Assembly (NCBI GenBank): GCA_000769715.1
Contig: JROS01000007.1
Span: 1-64,000 of the forward strand
Length of the DNA: 64,000 nucleotides
Origin: Desulfobulbus sp. Tol-SR
GTDB taxonomy: Bacteria; Desulfobacterota; Desulfobulbia; Desulfobulbales; Desulfocapsaceae
Reading direction: 5' to 3'
Both the position numbers and the translations under genes were made by a program. The notes under the pieces are model-generated. The model saw only the letters and a list, made by a program, of their open reading frames with translations. It searched no databases and was not told the DNA's origin. This document shows, piece by piece, positions 45,919 through 54,331 of the stretch (positions are counted from its first letter, which is position 1; every line of letters begins with the position of its first letter).

Positions 45919-46245
45919 ATGACTGAAGAGCTTGCGCCCGGACAGGATATGACTGCAGATACCGCCGGGACCATCTATCGCTTCGTGAATAAAGACACCA
46001 ACGCTGAATTCCTCATCCAGCAGGTACGCTATGAAGGTTCGGAGGTAAAAATCGGAGATGTGATAGAGATTCATGTGCCGAACAGCAAACCAGCCTATTT
46101 TACTGTCGATTCCGTAGAAGGCGGAGAAACCGTCGTCGTCCGTCTCGTCCGGGCACGCAACAACTTGTGGAAAACACTACTGATACTGGCAATTCTGGGC
46201 GCGTCCTGGTTCATCATAGCGTATGTCCTGGAGTTGATCTTCTGA
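45919..46245 (+). CDS. Hypothetical protein with C-terminal membrane anchor
   Basis: 108 residues. An N-terminal soluble beta-rich part (TIYRFVNKDTNAEFLIQQVR, then GDVIEIHVPNSKPAYFTVDS) is followed by a single C-terminal helix LLILAILGASWFIIAYVLEL. No family recognised. GGAAAGAGACATCACCG lies upstream. Codon use looks like a real gene. The tail-anchored shape suggests a membrane-associated binding protein facing the cytoplasm. Confidence 0.6.
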   Translation: MTEELAPGQDMTADTAGTIYRFVNKDTNAEFLIQQVRYEGSEVKIGDVIEIHVPNSKPAYFTVDSVEGGETVVVRLVRARNNLWKTLLILAILGASWFIIAYVLELIF

Positions 46246-46644
46246 TATGGTGTTTTTGACCATCCCCTCTCGCTGGTCAGAAGGGTTGAAGTCCCATGGG
46301 GCAGCGTTCAGCAGAGCGAAGGGTCACACGTCGCTCTGCCGCTCCTTTCAGGTGTCCACCGGCACCATCCACCGGTATGCCCCACACTGTCCTTTGCCTC
46401 CCTCCATCTTTCGATCTCGACGGCAGCAGGCTGATCTCGGCCTCAACCATCATTCTGGCCTCTATTTTGCATCTCTCGTCTATCAGGAGCAACCGAAACC
46501 GCCACAATCACCTGCATGATTGTCCAGAACCAACCCAAACGATCTCCATCTTGCAGATTTTCTGTTGTTCCAAATAGATAGCTCACACGATCATGGTGAT
46601 ATTTTTCTGTGGCATGCGTCCGTCACAGGTAGGGTGTAAACAGA
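46246..46644. other. Non-coding spacer with a 9-bp inverted repeat
   Basis: GCAGAGCGA (46311-46319) and TCGCTCTGC (46331-46339) are perfect inverted copies with an 11-base loop. Frames across this stretch on both strands are low-complexity and not recognisable. I call no gene. Confidence 0.4.
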
Positions 46645-46917
46645 ATGCACGTCTTTCCCAGCACAATCGCCAACAACTCCGCCACGAAAAAAGTTTCCAA
46701 GGATGAAGATCGGTTTCTTGAATTCCTGATCTCTCAGCCTCATGATTTTTTTGGATTTTCAGTATACGAGCTTATGAAAATTGACCGCCGGACGGCGATA
46801 CGCAATATCATGGCACGCATCGGCCCGCAGCATAAGGAAACCGTCGAACAATATTTTATCATCATCGACAGATTAAGAGGGTGCGGGAGGCTTCCTTCAG
46901 ATCTCGTCGCAAAGTAG
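46645..46917 (+). CDS. Hypothetical protein
   Basis: 90 residues. Charged, helical, with no membrane segment: KKVSKDEDRFLEFLISQPHD, then MARIGPQHKETVEQYF. No family recognised. Codon use and amino-acid balance look natural, better than other frames in this gene-poor stretch. The ribosome site is poor (AGGGTGTAAACAGA). Confidence 0.45.
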   Translation: MHVFPSTIANNSATKKVSKDEDRFLEFLISQPHDFFGFSVYELMKIDRRTAIRNIMARIGPQHKETVEQYFIIIDRLRGCGRLPSDLVAK

Positions 46918-47249
46918 CGGCCAGCAGCGGAGAACGGCGCCTTTTCCCGCCTCGTCCGGGTTTGCGCGCTGTTCCATATTTTGTCACTTCCTACCGAATT
47001 TTGACCCTGCAGTCGGTTCTGCCGGTAGTGTATGCAGGAATTGCCACCGGTCCGGGTCCCGTTTCGTTCTCTCCGCCGGTAAACTTTCCGGTTGTCCAGT
47101 CAATGTGTCCGGCCAACCGGGCTGGAAATGCCGTTCGACAGAGGGGGTAAAAAAGAGGCGGACAGCACACCCCTGCCGCCACCATTACCGAATTTTTCCG
47201 GATAATTGAATTGAGACCCATCCGACGAGGTTCTCCACCGTCGAGCGGG
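46918..47249. other. Spacer, no gene seen
   Basis: About 330 bases between a plus gene and a minus gene that converge. No hairpin with a U-tract, repeat or credible frame was found. Confidence 0.35.
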
Positions 47250-47528
47250 TCAGTCGATGCTCAACTCCATGTCTCTCAGCAGGTCCTCAACCGTTTTTCC
47301 GGAAAGACCGGCCCTGTACCCTCTCCCCATGGCAGCCTTGGTCGTGTCGGGATCGTCGACCAGGGTCATGAACAAGCCATGTTCCTGCCGGGTGGCGAAC
47401 GCTTCGCCATGAAAATGACACCTCAGGCCGCGCATATACCCGTTGAGAAACGCCGAATACGCCTGGACCGAAATAAGCGACTGTGCCGCCGCGATGTTGT
47501 GTAAAAATTCCTGCTCCGGCATTACCAT
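47250..47528 (-). CDS. Hypothetical protein
   Basis: 92 residues, soluble and mostly helical: EFLHNIAAAQSLISVQAYSA, then GYMRGLRCHFHGEAF, then AAMGRGYRAGLSGKTVEDLL. No family recognised. The start ATG 47528 has AAGGGGGAAGGT immediately upstream, a strong ribosome site that supports it being a gene. Confidence 0.5.
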   Translation of the reverse strand: MVMPEQEFLHNIAAAQSLISVQAYSAFLNGYMRGLRCHFHGEAFATRQEHGLFMTLVDDPDTTKAAMGRGYRAGLSGKTVEDLLRDMELSID

Positions 47529-48489
47529 ACCTTCCCCCTTGTTCGTCGTCGGCATGTACCATCAGCCGGATATATATCCGGCTGCCTATGGTTTTCCCGG
47601 CAATAGCAGTATACGAATTCAGCGAATTCACCACCCCCGTCGATTTGTCCAGTCTCCTCTTTCTCTTCTGCGGAACATTGCTTCAGCATAATCGGATACA
47701 CCCACTTTTTTTCCATATTTGCGGAAATAAGGCAGGATGGAGGAGGAAATGAACTATGCCCTACTACCACCGCGCTGATTCAAAAAAGGCCATCCGTTGC
47801 CGTCCGGTGTCCGGATGCAGCCGGATCCAGCCGCTCAGGCTCACTTTCGGTGGTTCCGCATTATTCGTTGCAGGGCCAATTCAACGTGAGGTCCAAGGCC
47901 CTGGTTGCTGCGATTCTCACAGTCGTTTCCGAGTGGCGATTATCGATCGATTCGGCATTACCGTGATTACCGGCCACGATCGAGGGGAAGCCTCCCGTCC
48001 CGATAGCCTCGAATTATCTTAAGAAATTAGCAAGATGGCATTCTTGTTTGTGCCGGAACATATTCAAATTCCGGAATCTATGGTATAAACATACTCGATG
48101 ATGACAGCAAGCCGGCCATTTCAACACAATACCATATATGCGGCGTGACATGGCCGGCAGTCTGATCTTTTATGCGATTCCACTGACCGCGTGGCCCGCG
48201 CCCCTCTGGCACGCCGCTGTCAAGCCTGTCTCAATAGACAAGCCACATTGCAGTGGAAATTCAGGCAGATAAATGAGTGCTCGGGTTGTCCGGCTGAACC
48301 TTTTTGTGTTCCCAAACGGTACTTTTGCAGGTATGTTTTTGTGGTGATTCTGACCGTACAGGCCTTTGACAGAATCCAGGCGACAACAGGTGGTATCATG
48401 GGAATACTCTTCATCGTCACCACAAGTGACGAACAACTCCCACGTACCGGAAACATCAGCGACCTGCTCCGCCGCCTGGCAGGCCGACC
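47529..48489. other. Nearly 1 kb of gene-poor DNA
   Basis: No recognised gene. The one frame with a good ribosome site is 47756-48022 (88 codons, MPYYHRADSKKAIRC..., preceded by GGAGGAGGAAATGAACT). Its sequence has no family resemblance and unusual composition, so I list it here rather than as a gene. Composition is less GC-rich than the flanking operons. Confidence 0.4.
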
Positions 48490-48556
48490 TTGTTTGGAAA
48501 TATCAAACAAACCGACAGGGTCCTCACATCTGATGGACTGTCAAACAAGTTGACAG
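48490..48556. promoter_or_regulatory. Two palindromes upstream of the cupin gene
   Basis: TTGTTTG-N7-CAAACAA (48490-48510) and CTGTCAA-N5-TTGACAG (48538-48556) are both perfect with 7-base arms, the second ending 11 bases before the cupin start. This spacing fits a repressor site pair, but either could act as an mRNA hairpin. Confidence 0.45.
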
Positions 48557-48567
48557 CAAGACAAGAA

Positions 48568-49002
48568 ATGATGCATATACGGCTTGTCCCTGTCCTCCTC
48601 TTGGCGTTGTTGTGCCTGACCCCTGGCTCTGTCCAGGCGAAGGAGGTCCAAACCTCTACTGTCAAGGAACTGGTCAAGGCGAGGCATAGCTGGGATGGCA
48701 CGCCGCTGCCTGCCTATCCTGCCGGTAAGGCGGAAATCACTCTCCTCCGGATCACCATTCCGCCCGGGGCAAGGTTGCCTCTGCACCGGCATCCGCTCAT
48801 TAACGCCGGGGTTCTGGTGCACGGTCAACTGACTGTGGTCACCAGGGACGGGAAGATGCTGCACTTGAAGGCGGGAGATCCGATAATCGAGGTTGTCGAT
48901 ACCTGGCATTACGGGAAAAATGAGGGTGCGGATCCTGCGGAGATCATTGTCTTCTACGCCGGCAGTCCCGACCAGCCGCTGAGCATCAAGAAGGACCGGT
49001 GA
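48568..49002 (+). CDS. Exported cupin-domain protein
   Basis: 144 residues. Signal peptide (IRLVPVLLLALLCLTPGSVQA) then a cupin barrel: ITIPPGARLPLHRHPLINAGVLVHGQL supplies the HxH metal ligands, and VDTWHYGKNEGADPAEIIVFY the second motif. ATG 48568 begins right before the signal sequence; the frame further upstream crosses the palindromes. Periplasmic cupins of this kind are diverse; substrate unknown. Confidence 0.78.
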   Translation: MMHIRLVPVLLLALLCLTPGSVQAKEVQTSTVKELVKARHSWDGTPLPAYPAGKAEITLLRITIPPGARLPLHRHPLINAGVLVHGQLTVVTRDGKMLHLKAGDPIIEVVDTWHYGKNEGADPAEIIVFYAGSPDQPLSIKKDR

Positions 49003-49098
49003 AGAGGTTTGGGGGTAGAAACTACAGGATGCCACCCACGATCAACCATCAGGACAGGCCCCCCTGAAGAAAAAATACGCTAGCTGAAGAGGCATGAC

Positions 49099-49299
49099 AT
49101 GGTAAATCTCATAAAAAAAATAGCCATCTATCTGTTGATCCTGCTTGGGATCTCGTACGGATATCAATATCTGACCGGCAGGAGCATCGTGACCTTGCCG
49201 CGTGATATCGTCGAAAAACTGCAGGAAAAAGAACCCTCCGCCGATTCAACAAACCCCAAATATTACAAAAAGCCGAACGAGGACCTGCTCAAGAACTGA
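49099..49299 (+). CDS. Hypothetical single-span membrane protein
   Basis: 66 residues. One N-terminal helix (IAIYLLILLGISYGYQYL) then a charged C-terminus rich in Lys, Pro and Asn. No family recognised. GAAGAGG lies 10 bases upstream of the ATG. Confidence 0.5.
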   Translation: MVNLIKKIAIYLLILLGISYGYQYLTGRSIVTLPRDIVEKLQEKEPSADSTNPKYYKKPNEDLLKN

Positions 49300-49318
49300 G
49301 ATGTGGCCCAAAGTCCGT

Positions 49319-49603
49319 CTACGATGCGTCTCCAGTCTGCACTGGAGATGGTAATGGCTTCTGCTCATACATCAGCAGGAAGAGCAGCAAGAGGACAAAG
49401 ATGCCGACATGGAGGGCGAGCAGCAGAAAGGTTGTCGGCAGTTGACTTTCAGCATCCATCCGTACGATTTTCGCTTCCACATCCTGCGAAGATTGCTGCC
49501 GGAAGATCTTTTTGTCCTGCTCGTTCGGCGCGTAGACCGCAAACCCTCCCTCGCCTGTCTTGTATGGCACCGCAACGGAAAAATGCTGGTAAGCCGTCGT
49601 CAA
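49319..49603 (-). CDS. Hypothetical protein with C-terminal membrane helix
   Basis: 94 residues. A soluble N-terminal part (VPYKTGEGGFAVYAPNEQDK) precedes one helix TTFLLLALHVGIFVLLLLFL. The start codon would be TTG at 49603, with no ribosome site, immediately beside an inverted-repeat element. The true start may be lost or lie further upstream. Confidence 0.4.
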   Translation of the reverse strand: MTTAYQHFSVAVPYKTGEGGFAVYAPNEQDKKIFRQQSSQDVEAKIVRMDAESQLPTTFLLLALHVGIFVLLLLFLLMYEQKPLPSPVQTGDAS

Positions 49604-49639
49604 ACAATAACCGTTACACAGAAATACCTTTCCGGCATA

Positions 49640-49692
49640 AGGGGCCGTAACGAAATGGTGAAAAATGTAACGGTTATTTCGTAACGGCCCCT
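49640..49692. repeat. MITE-like inverted repeat element
   Basis: AGGGGCCGTAACGAAAT (49640-49656) and ATTTCGTAACGGCCCCT (49676-49692) are 17-base inverted arms with one mismatch, around a 19-base loop. A second, perfect 12-base pair AATAACCGTTAC (49606-49617) and GTAACGGTTATT (49667-49678) shares three bases with the right arm, so two hairpins compete. The element forms the very end of the minus-strand gene at 49691. GC-rich ends of this type resemble terminal repeats of small transposon derivatives. Confidence 0.55.
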
Positions 49693-50050
49693 AAATATAC
49701 CGCGCGGCATACTGGCTTCTTACAGCATCTTTTTTCCCGGCCAGCAACCCCGCGATAGGCGGGAAAATCCCTTTGCCGGCGCTGCGCTCATGTGTCTTCC
49801 ATGAAGTGTAATTCCGTTCCAGGGCGAATACCAGCAGAGCCACATTGGCGAGAAATATTCCTGCCAGAATCACCACCCCCAGTTTCTTCCCATCCTGAAC
49901 ACTGAGCCAGAGACTGATGGGGAGAAAGATCGACAGGAGAACGACAAACGGGTACTGAACCGCATCCCTCAGGACCACCTCCGGCAGAAAGACATAACCG
50001 GCGATCATCAGGCCCCACAACAGCAGAGTTATTCGTGGCAGATGCTTCAT
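49691..50050 (-). CDS. Hypothetical membrane protein, 3' end at an inverted repeat
   Basis: 119 residues with three hydrophobic helices (ITLLLWGLMIAGYVFLPEVV, VVLLSIFLPISLWLSV, GVVILAGIFLANVALLVFAL) and a basic tail. No family recognised. ATG 50050 has AGGAGG five bases upstream, so the gene is expressed. Its stop codon TAG overlaps the outermost bases of the repeat element, so the present C-terminus may have been set by insertion. Confidence 0.6.
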   Translation of the reverse strand: MKHLPRITLLLWGLMIAGYVFLPEVVLRDAVQYPFVVLLSIFLPISLWLSVQDGKKLGVVILAGIFLANVALLVFALERNYTSWKTHERSAGKGIFPPIAGLLAGKKDAVRSQYAARYI

Positions 50051-50168
50051 CTTTTCCTCCTGGATCGTGCCCCGATGCCAATCGATGCCCTTTTTTTTCA
50101 CCGCACCAGCCGGAGCACACGAGACAATCTCTCAATTCAATGATATTTGAACACACTCCCCGCCTCAC

Positions 50169-50651
50169 ATGACCGGACTGGAACGATTCGACAACCGCCA
50201 TTATGATGAAACCGATCCGATCAGCAGGAAAAAACGGCTGATATCTCGGATCATCCTGTTCCTGGCCGTCTTCACCGTGTCGGTCATCGCCGGGTCATGT
50301 CTGTACATCTTCCGCGATCCCATCCATCAAGCCTCCAGAGGCGTGTCAACAACGCTGCAGGCTGGGATCAAAACACATTTTGCCGACGGGTTCAACACGG
50401 ATGCCGTCATCCCGTTTCTCCAGGATGTCTTCACCGGTCGAAATACGCCCGCCGCTTCCCCCCCGGACAACCCGAAGGCCGTCGGCAGCGCCGCCGCCTT
50501 CCTCTATACGGTTGAAGTGACCGGCGGCGGCAGGATCGAAGGGCGGAACATCACGTCCGACAAGGAGACCGTCACGGTCGTGGATGATTCCGGCGTCCAG
50601 GTCCAGATCGACAGAGATCGAGTGGTACGGATCACCAGGATGCCGCTGTAA
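50169..50651 (+). CDS. Hypothetical membrane-anchored protein
   Basis: 160 residues. A basic N-terminus, one helix (IILFLAVFTVSVIAGSCLYIF), then a soluble part ending in a compact beta domain (FLYTVEVTGGGRIEGRNITS, VTVVDDSGVQVQIDRDRVVR). No family recognised. It converges on the Cys-rich gene at 50680. Confidence 0.6.
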   Translation: MTGLERFDNRHYDETDPISRKKRLISRIILFLAVFTVSVIAGSCLYIFRDPIHQASRGVSTTLQAGIKTHFADGFNTDAVIPFLQDVFTGRNTPAASPPDNPKAVGSAAAFLYTVEVTGGGRIEGRNITSDKETVTVVDDSGVQVQIDRDRVVRITRMPL

Positions 50652-50679
50652 GCCCCTCGGCATCTCCTGCCGCCACTGT

Positions 50680-50889
50680 TTACGAGGCCGACAGCGCCGC
50701 CTCCTTTTTGGCCTTGATCCAACCCAGCCTGATATAATACTGCTGGCCGCAATCACGCCATGACGGGCAGGTATCTTCGTTGCGTTTGAGCGGATAGATG
50801 TCCATTTTTTCAACCCGGCAGACACCGGAAAAAATATCGTCGAGCCGGTAATATTTGCAGTGAAGACAATCTTTCCGTATCGTACTCAT
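50680..50889 (-). CDS. Cys-rich small protein at the end of the biotin operon
   Basis: 69 residues. Four or more cysteines in a metal-binding pattern: CLHCKYYR, CRVEK and CPSWRDCGQ. No family recognised. ATG 50889 overlaps the bioD stop by ATGA, so it is translationally coupled to biotin synthesis and is the operon's last gene. A Zn or Fe-S site is likely; BioB needs Fe-S repair and sulfur, but any link is speculation. Confidence 0.6.
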   Translation of the reverse strand: MSTIRKDCLHCKYYRLDDIFSGVCRVEKMDIYPLKRNEDTCPSWRDCGQQYYIRLGWIKAKKEAALSAS

Positions 50890-51638
50890 GCGTTTTTTCC
50901 CTGTATTGTTGATATATTCACAACTTCATCCCGTTCCCGTTTCTCCCCAAAGAGACAGGAGAAATCGGTAGTGTCGCATGCTGTCGTCGCGCCGGGGAAA
51001 GGGCCGAGATCAACCAGACAGCAGGGGAAAGCGAACCGTGCCAGGAACCGCAGAAAAACCGCGGCGGAGTCAGCGGTAATTCTCGGGTCCTGGTCCGGAA
51101 AGCGGTTATAGACCAGCCCGCGCAGATCGATACCGCGGTGATGCAGGAGTTCGAGGGCCGCGACGGTATGGTTGATCGAACCCAGCCGGGGGCTGGTGAC
51201 CAGGATAACCGGATACCCTTTTTCGCCGATATAATCAAGCAGGGTCACATCCTCGGTCAAGGGCACATGCAGCCCGCCGGCCCCTTCCAGCAGCACGACA
51301 TCATAGCGGTCACGCAGGCGGTCCGTGGCCGCGCCGATCAGGCCGCAATCGATCACCTGTCCCGCCAGACGGGCGGCAAGGTGCGGCGAACATGGCGTGC
51401 CAAAGACATAGGGACAGGTCAGCCCCTGCCGGTCTTCGTCGACAATCCCGCTCCCCATGATCTGCCGGTGGCGCAGGATATCTTCACTGATGCCGGTGCA
51501 GCCGGTCTGGACGATCTTCTGGGTGATGGTCCGCAGACCCTGGCGGACGAGATATTTTGCCAGCAGACCGGTGACGATGGTCTTGCCGATATCGGTATCG
51601 ATGCCGCTGATGCAGAAAACTTTGCCCATCGCCGTCAT
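50886..51638 (-). CDS. bioD: Dethiobiotin synthetase
   Basis: 250 residues. P-loop GIDTDIGKTIVTGLLAKYL, then QKIVQTGCTG (the KPVQTG motif), the ASPHLAA-type CSPHLAARLAG and LLEGAGGLHVPLTE. It closes the ureido ring of dethiobiotin with CO2 and ATP. Start 51638 forms an ATGA overlap with the bioC stop and has GGAGAGG upstream; the much longer open frame to 51848 is out of place. Confidence 0.93.
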   Translation of the reverse strand: MTAMGKVFCISGIDTDIGKTIVTGLLAKYLVRQGLRTITQKIVQTGCTGISEDILRHRQIMGSGIVDEDRQGLTCPYVFGTPCSPHLAARLAGQVIDCGLIGAATDRLRDRYDVVLLEGAGGLHVPLTEDVTLLDYIGEKGYPVILVTSPRLGSINHTVAALELLHHRGIDLRGLVYNRFPDQDPRITADSAAVFLRFLARFAFPCCLVDLGPFPGATTACDTTDFSCLFGEKRERDEVVNISTIQGKNA

Positions 51639-52441
51639 GCCCTCTCTCCTCCAATCTTCCTGGCCGCTACAAGGTGCGAGACATAACTGAGCCGGACCCC
51701 CCGGGTACTGCCGAACAGCCGGCGGTAATCCTGCTCGAACCGCCGCAGGCCGGCCGGGGTCCAGAGATAGCGGCCGAGACCGCCGACACCGGTGGCCTGG
51801 AGATGGCGCAGGACCTGCCGCGGCTCCGCAAACATCAGCTCGTCGCACCGGGACTCGCTGCCGAGAACGGTAAATCGTCCTTCGAGAAGTCCCCTGAGCT
51901 CTTCGAGGCCGGGATACTGCAGGCCCCGGCCGGTGAGTTCCCTGATCTCACGCAGGGTGCCGTCGCCGAAAAACGAGAAGACCAGATAACCGCCGGCCCG
52001 GAGGGCATCGGCAAACCTGGCGAAGACCCCGGCATAATCGCGCAGCCACTGCAGGGTGGAGGAGGAAACGATGAGGTCAAGGTCATCGGGCAGCGCCGTC
52101 GCCTCGATATCGCCGGGCAAAAGCCGCGGGGCGGCCGCAACAGCGGCTTCGGTCCGCTGCCGTGCCCGGTCGCAGAACTCGGCGACCAGGTCGTTGAGGT
52201 AGAGGGTCTCGACCGGAAAACGGCGGCAGAGCTTTTCGGTCATCAGACCGGTGCGGCAGCCAACCTCCAGGACCCTGGAAAACCTGAGCTCGGGACAGGT
52301 GCCGAGCAGATCGACCAGCCTGGCGCCGATCCTCTCCTGGACCACGGCGTTGTCGTCATAGGTGGCGAGACTGCGCTTAAGGCGCCGTGCGACCTCGTTT
52401 TTATCAGGATGAAAGATCACCGGGCCGCTCTCAACTCTCAC
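51635..52441 (-). CDS. bioC: Malonyl-ACP O-methyltransferase
   Basis: 268 residues. SAM-binding motif VLEVGCRTGLMTEKL, then LPGDIEATALPDDLDLIVSS and LQWLRDYAGVFARFADALRAGG. It methylates malonyl-ACP to start pimeloyl synthesis. An uninterrupted frame joins it upstream to the bioG region, but the true bioG frame stops at 52431, so bioC is separate and starts at GTG 52441 (or 52420), overlapping bioG by 11 bases. Confidence 0.88.
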   Translation of the reverse strand: MRVESGPVIFHPDKNEVARRLKRSLATYDDNAVVQERIGARLVDLLGTCPELRFSRVLEVGCRTGLMTEKLCRRFPVETLYLNDLVAEFCDRARQRTEAAVAAAPRLLPGDIEATALPDDLDLIVSSSTLQWLRDYAGVFARFADALRAGGYLVFSFFGDGTLREIRELTGRGLQYPGLEELRGLLEGRFTVLGSESRCDELMFAEPRQVLRHLQATGVGGLGRYLWTPAGLRRFEQDYRRLFGSTRGVRLSYVSHLVAARKIGGERA

Positions 52442-53125
52442 CCGGGGGCTCAGTCCCGGGCCGCATCGCCGCGGCGAGAAAGGCATCCCAACCCGGCCAC
52501 AGGTGAAACGGAAAATGGCCGCCGCAGACGACACGGGGATCGGCGGCCTGCCAGAACTGCAGCTGGTTGGCGGTCGGCATGACGGCATCCTTGTCGGCCA
52601 CCATGACATGGGAGTACAGACTTTCCCCGGCCGGCAGTCGCACTCCTGCAGGAGCGCCTGCAGCTCCTCCTTCTGGCCAGCGAGGCTGCGGGCCGGCAGG
52701 TTTTCCTGGAATATCGGGCGCCCCTGCCGGTCGCGGCACATCCGCAGATAGAGTTTATCCCGCGATACCTCGGAAAAGTTGCGCAGGGTGCCGGCGATGG
52801 TCGCCTCCGGGATGCCGAAGCGGTCATGGATCGGGCAAAGGGTGCCGTTGACGGCGATCGCCGCCTGGAAATGCTCCCGCACCGGGGAAAACATCCGTTG
52901 TCCGGCCCAGACCCCCATCGACCAGCCGACCAGGTAGATTTCGGCATACTGGCCGGCCAGGGCGACGATGTCGGGCACCGGGGTCATCTGCCGGTAATCC
53001 CAGAGCATCAGGACGTCACAGCGATCAGCCTCCAGGTGACGGAACGGCCGGTCGTCCATACCCCAGCCATTGCAGAAGACGATCAGGGCCTGACGGCTGT
53101 GCCTGTGCATCCATGTGCTTTTCAT
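52431..53125 (-). pseudogene. bioG: Pimeloyl-ACP methyl ester esterase BioG, frameshifted
   Basis: The N-terminal part (ALIVFCNGWGMDDRPF, then the nucleophile LVGWSMGVWAG with Ser69) and, in another frame, the C-terminal part (YSHVMVADKDAVMPTANQLQ and the catalytic-His GGHFPFHLWPG) together make a normal BioG/DUF452 esterase of about 232 residues. The frames join in a G-run at about 52625-52630 (CGGCCGGGGAAAG): one more G restores the protein. BioG frees pimeloyl-ACP from its methyl ester. Homopolymer position suggests a sequencing error or phase-variable slip; otherwise the strain would need another esterase such as BioH. Confidence 0.85.
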
Positions 53126-53131
53126 AGCAGT

Positions 53132-54331
53132 TCAGCGACCGGAGGGTTCCTGCAGCCCGCCCAGTTCCGCGGCAATCGCCGCCGCCAGCGGAGCCAGCTC
53201 CTCCTGCCAGAGCATATCGGCGGTCAGCGACAGACGCAATCGCGCCGTCCCCTCGGGCACCGTCGGCGGACGGACCGGAAAGATCAACCAGCCGCCTTTG
53301 CGCATCGCTTCCGCCAGCCTGACGGTCGGAGCGTCCTGGCCGATCAGGACCGGCACGATATTGGTCGAGCCGGCCGTCGACAGGCCGACTCGCACGAGTT
53401 CGGAACGCAGCCTGCCGGCAAGACCCTGCAGATGCAGACGCTGCCGGCCTAGACCGAGCATGTGCCGGAAGACGAAGTGATTCCAGCTGATGACCACCGG
53501 CGGCAGGGCGGTGGTGAAGATCAGTGAACGGCTGCGGTTGACGAGATACTCCCTGATATCGCCGCTGCAGAGGACAAAGGCGCCGACCGAGGCCAGGGCC
53601 TTGCCGAAGGTGCCGATCAGCAGGTCGACCTCGTTCAGCACCCCCTGCTCTTCGGCCTGTCCAAGACCTTTTTCGCCGTACAGACCGACGGCGTGGGCCT
53701 CGTCGACATAGAGGAGGCAATCGAAGCGGTTCTTGATTTCCACCAGGCGACGGAGGTCGGCGACATCGCCATCCATGCTGAACACCGATTCGCTGACCAC
53801 GATCACCCGCTCGTAGTCGGAACGCAGCTGTTCGAGCAGGCCTTCGAGGTGGTCATAATCGCCGTGGCGATAGCGCCGGTGCTCGGCCTGGCTGAGACGC
53901 AGGCCGTCATGGATCGAGGCGTGGTTCAGCTTGTCCGAGAGGATCAGGTCGCCCTTGTCGGTCAAGGCCGGCAGGATGCCGATATTGGCATGATAGCCGG
54001 AGTTGTAGAGCAGGGCCGCCGGTCTGCCGTAGGTCGCAGCCAGGGTCTGCTCGAGCTCGTGGGCCACGGTGCAGTCGCCGCTGAGCAGGCGCGACGAGGC
54101 GACCCCGAGGCCGAATCGGTCGATCAGCGAACCGCTGTCGATTCCGGCATAGAAGCGCTCGAGCAGCCTCCTGTCGGCGGCAAGTCCGAGATAGTCGTTG
54201 GAGGTCAGGTTCAGGAGTCGGCTGCCTTGGTAATTCACCCGGCTGCCCTCGCGGCCATCAAGGAGGTGGAGCTGGCGCAGACGGCCGTTTTCCCGCAGGC
54301 GGTCAAGTGCTTTCCGGTAGGATGGCTTCAT
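53132..54331 (-). CDS. bioF: 8-amino-7-oxononanoate synthase
   Basis: 399 residues, fold-type I PLP enzyme. Motifs: [51 protein letters not shown] and the PLP lysine in [16 protein letters not shown]. It condenses pimeloyl-ACP with alanine. Start 54331 is fixed by GGAGG and an ATGA overlap with bioA. A long in-frame extension to 55057 is an overlap with bioA and is rejected. Confidence 0.94.
   Translation of the reverse strand: MKPSYRKALDRLRENGRLRQLHLLDGREGSRVNYQGSRLLNLTSNDYLGLAADRRLLERFYAGIDSGSLIDRFGLGVASSRLLSGDCTVAHELEQTLAATYGRPAALLYNSGYHANIGILPALTDKGDLILSDKLNHASIHDGLRLSQAEHRRYRHGDYDHLEGLLEQLRSDYERVIVVSESVFSMDGDVADLRRLVEIKNRFDCLLYVDEAHAVGLYGEKGLGQAEEQGVLNEVDLLIGTFGKALASVGAFVLCSGDIREYLVNRSRSLIFTTALPPVVISWNHFVFRHMLGLGRQRLHLQGLAGRLRSELVRVGLSTAGSTNIVPVLIGQDAPTVRLAEAMRKGGWLIFPVRPPTVPEGTARLRLSLTADMLWQEELAPLAAAIAAELGGLQEPSGR

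Noticed and set aside
47756-48022. 88-codon frame with a strong ribosome site
   Set aside because: Sequence looks non-genic apart from the GGAGG; kept only as a note in the spacer entry.
51635-53125. A natural BioG-BioC fusion protein
   Set aside because: The uninterrupted frame exists only because of the bioG frameshift; the middle 70 residues are out of frame and the real bioG C-terminus, with its own stop at 52431, is in another frame.
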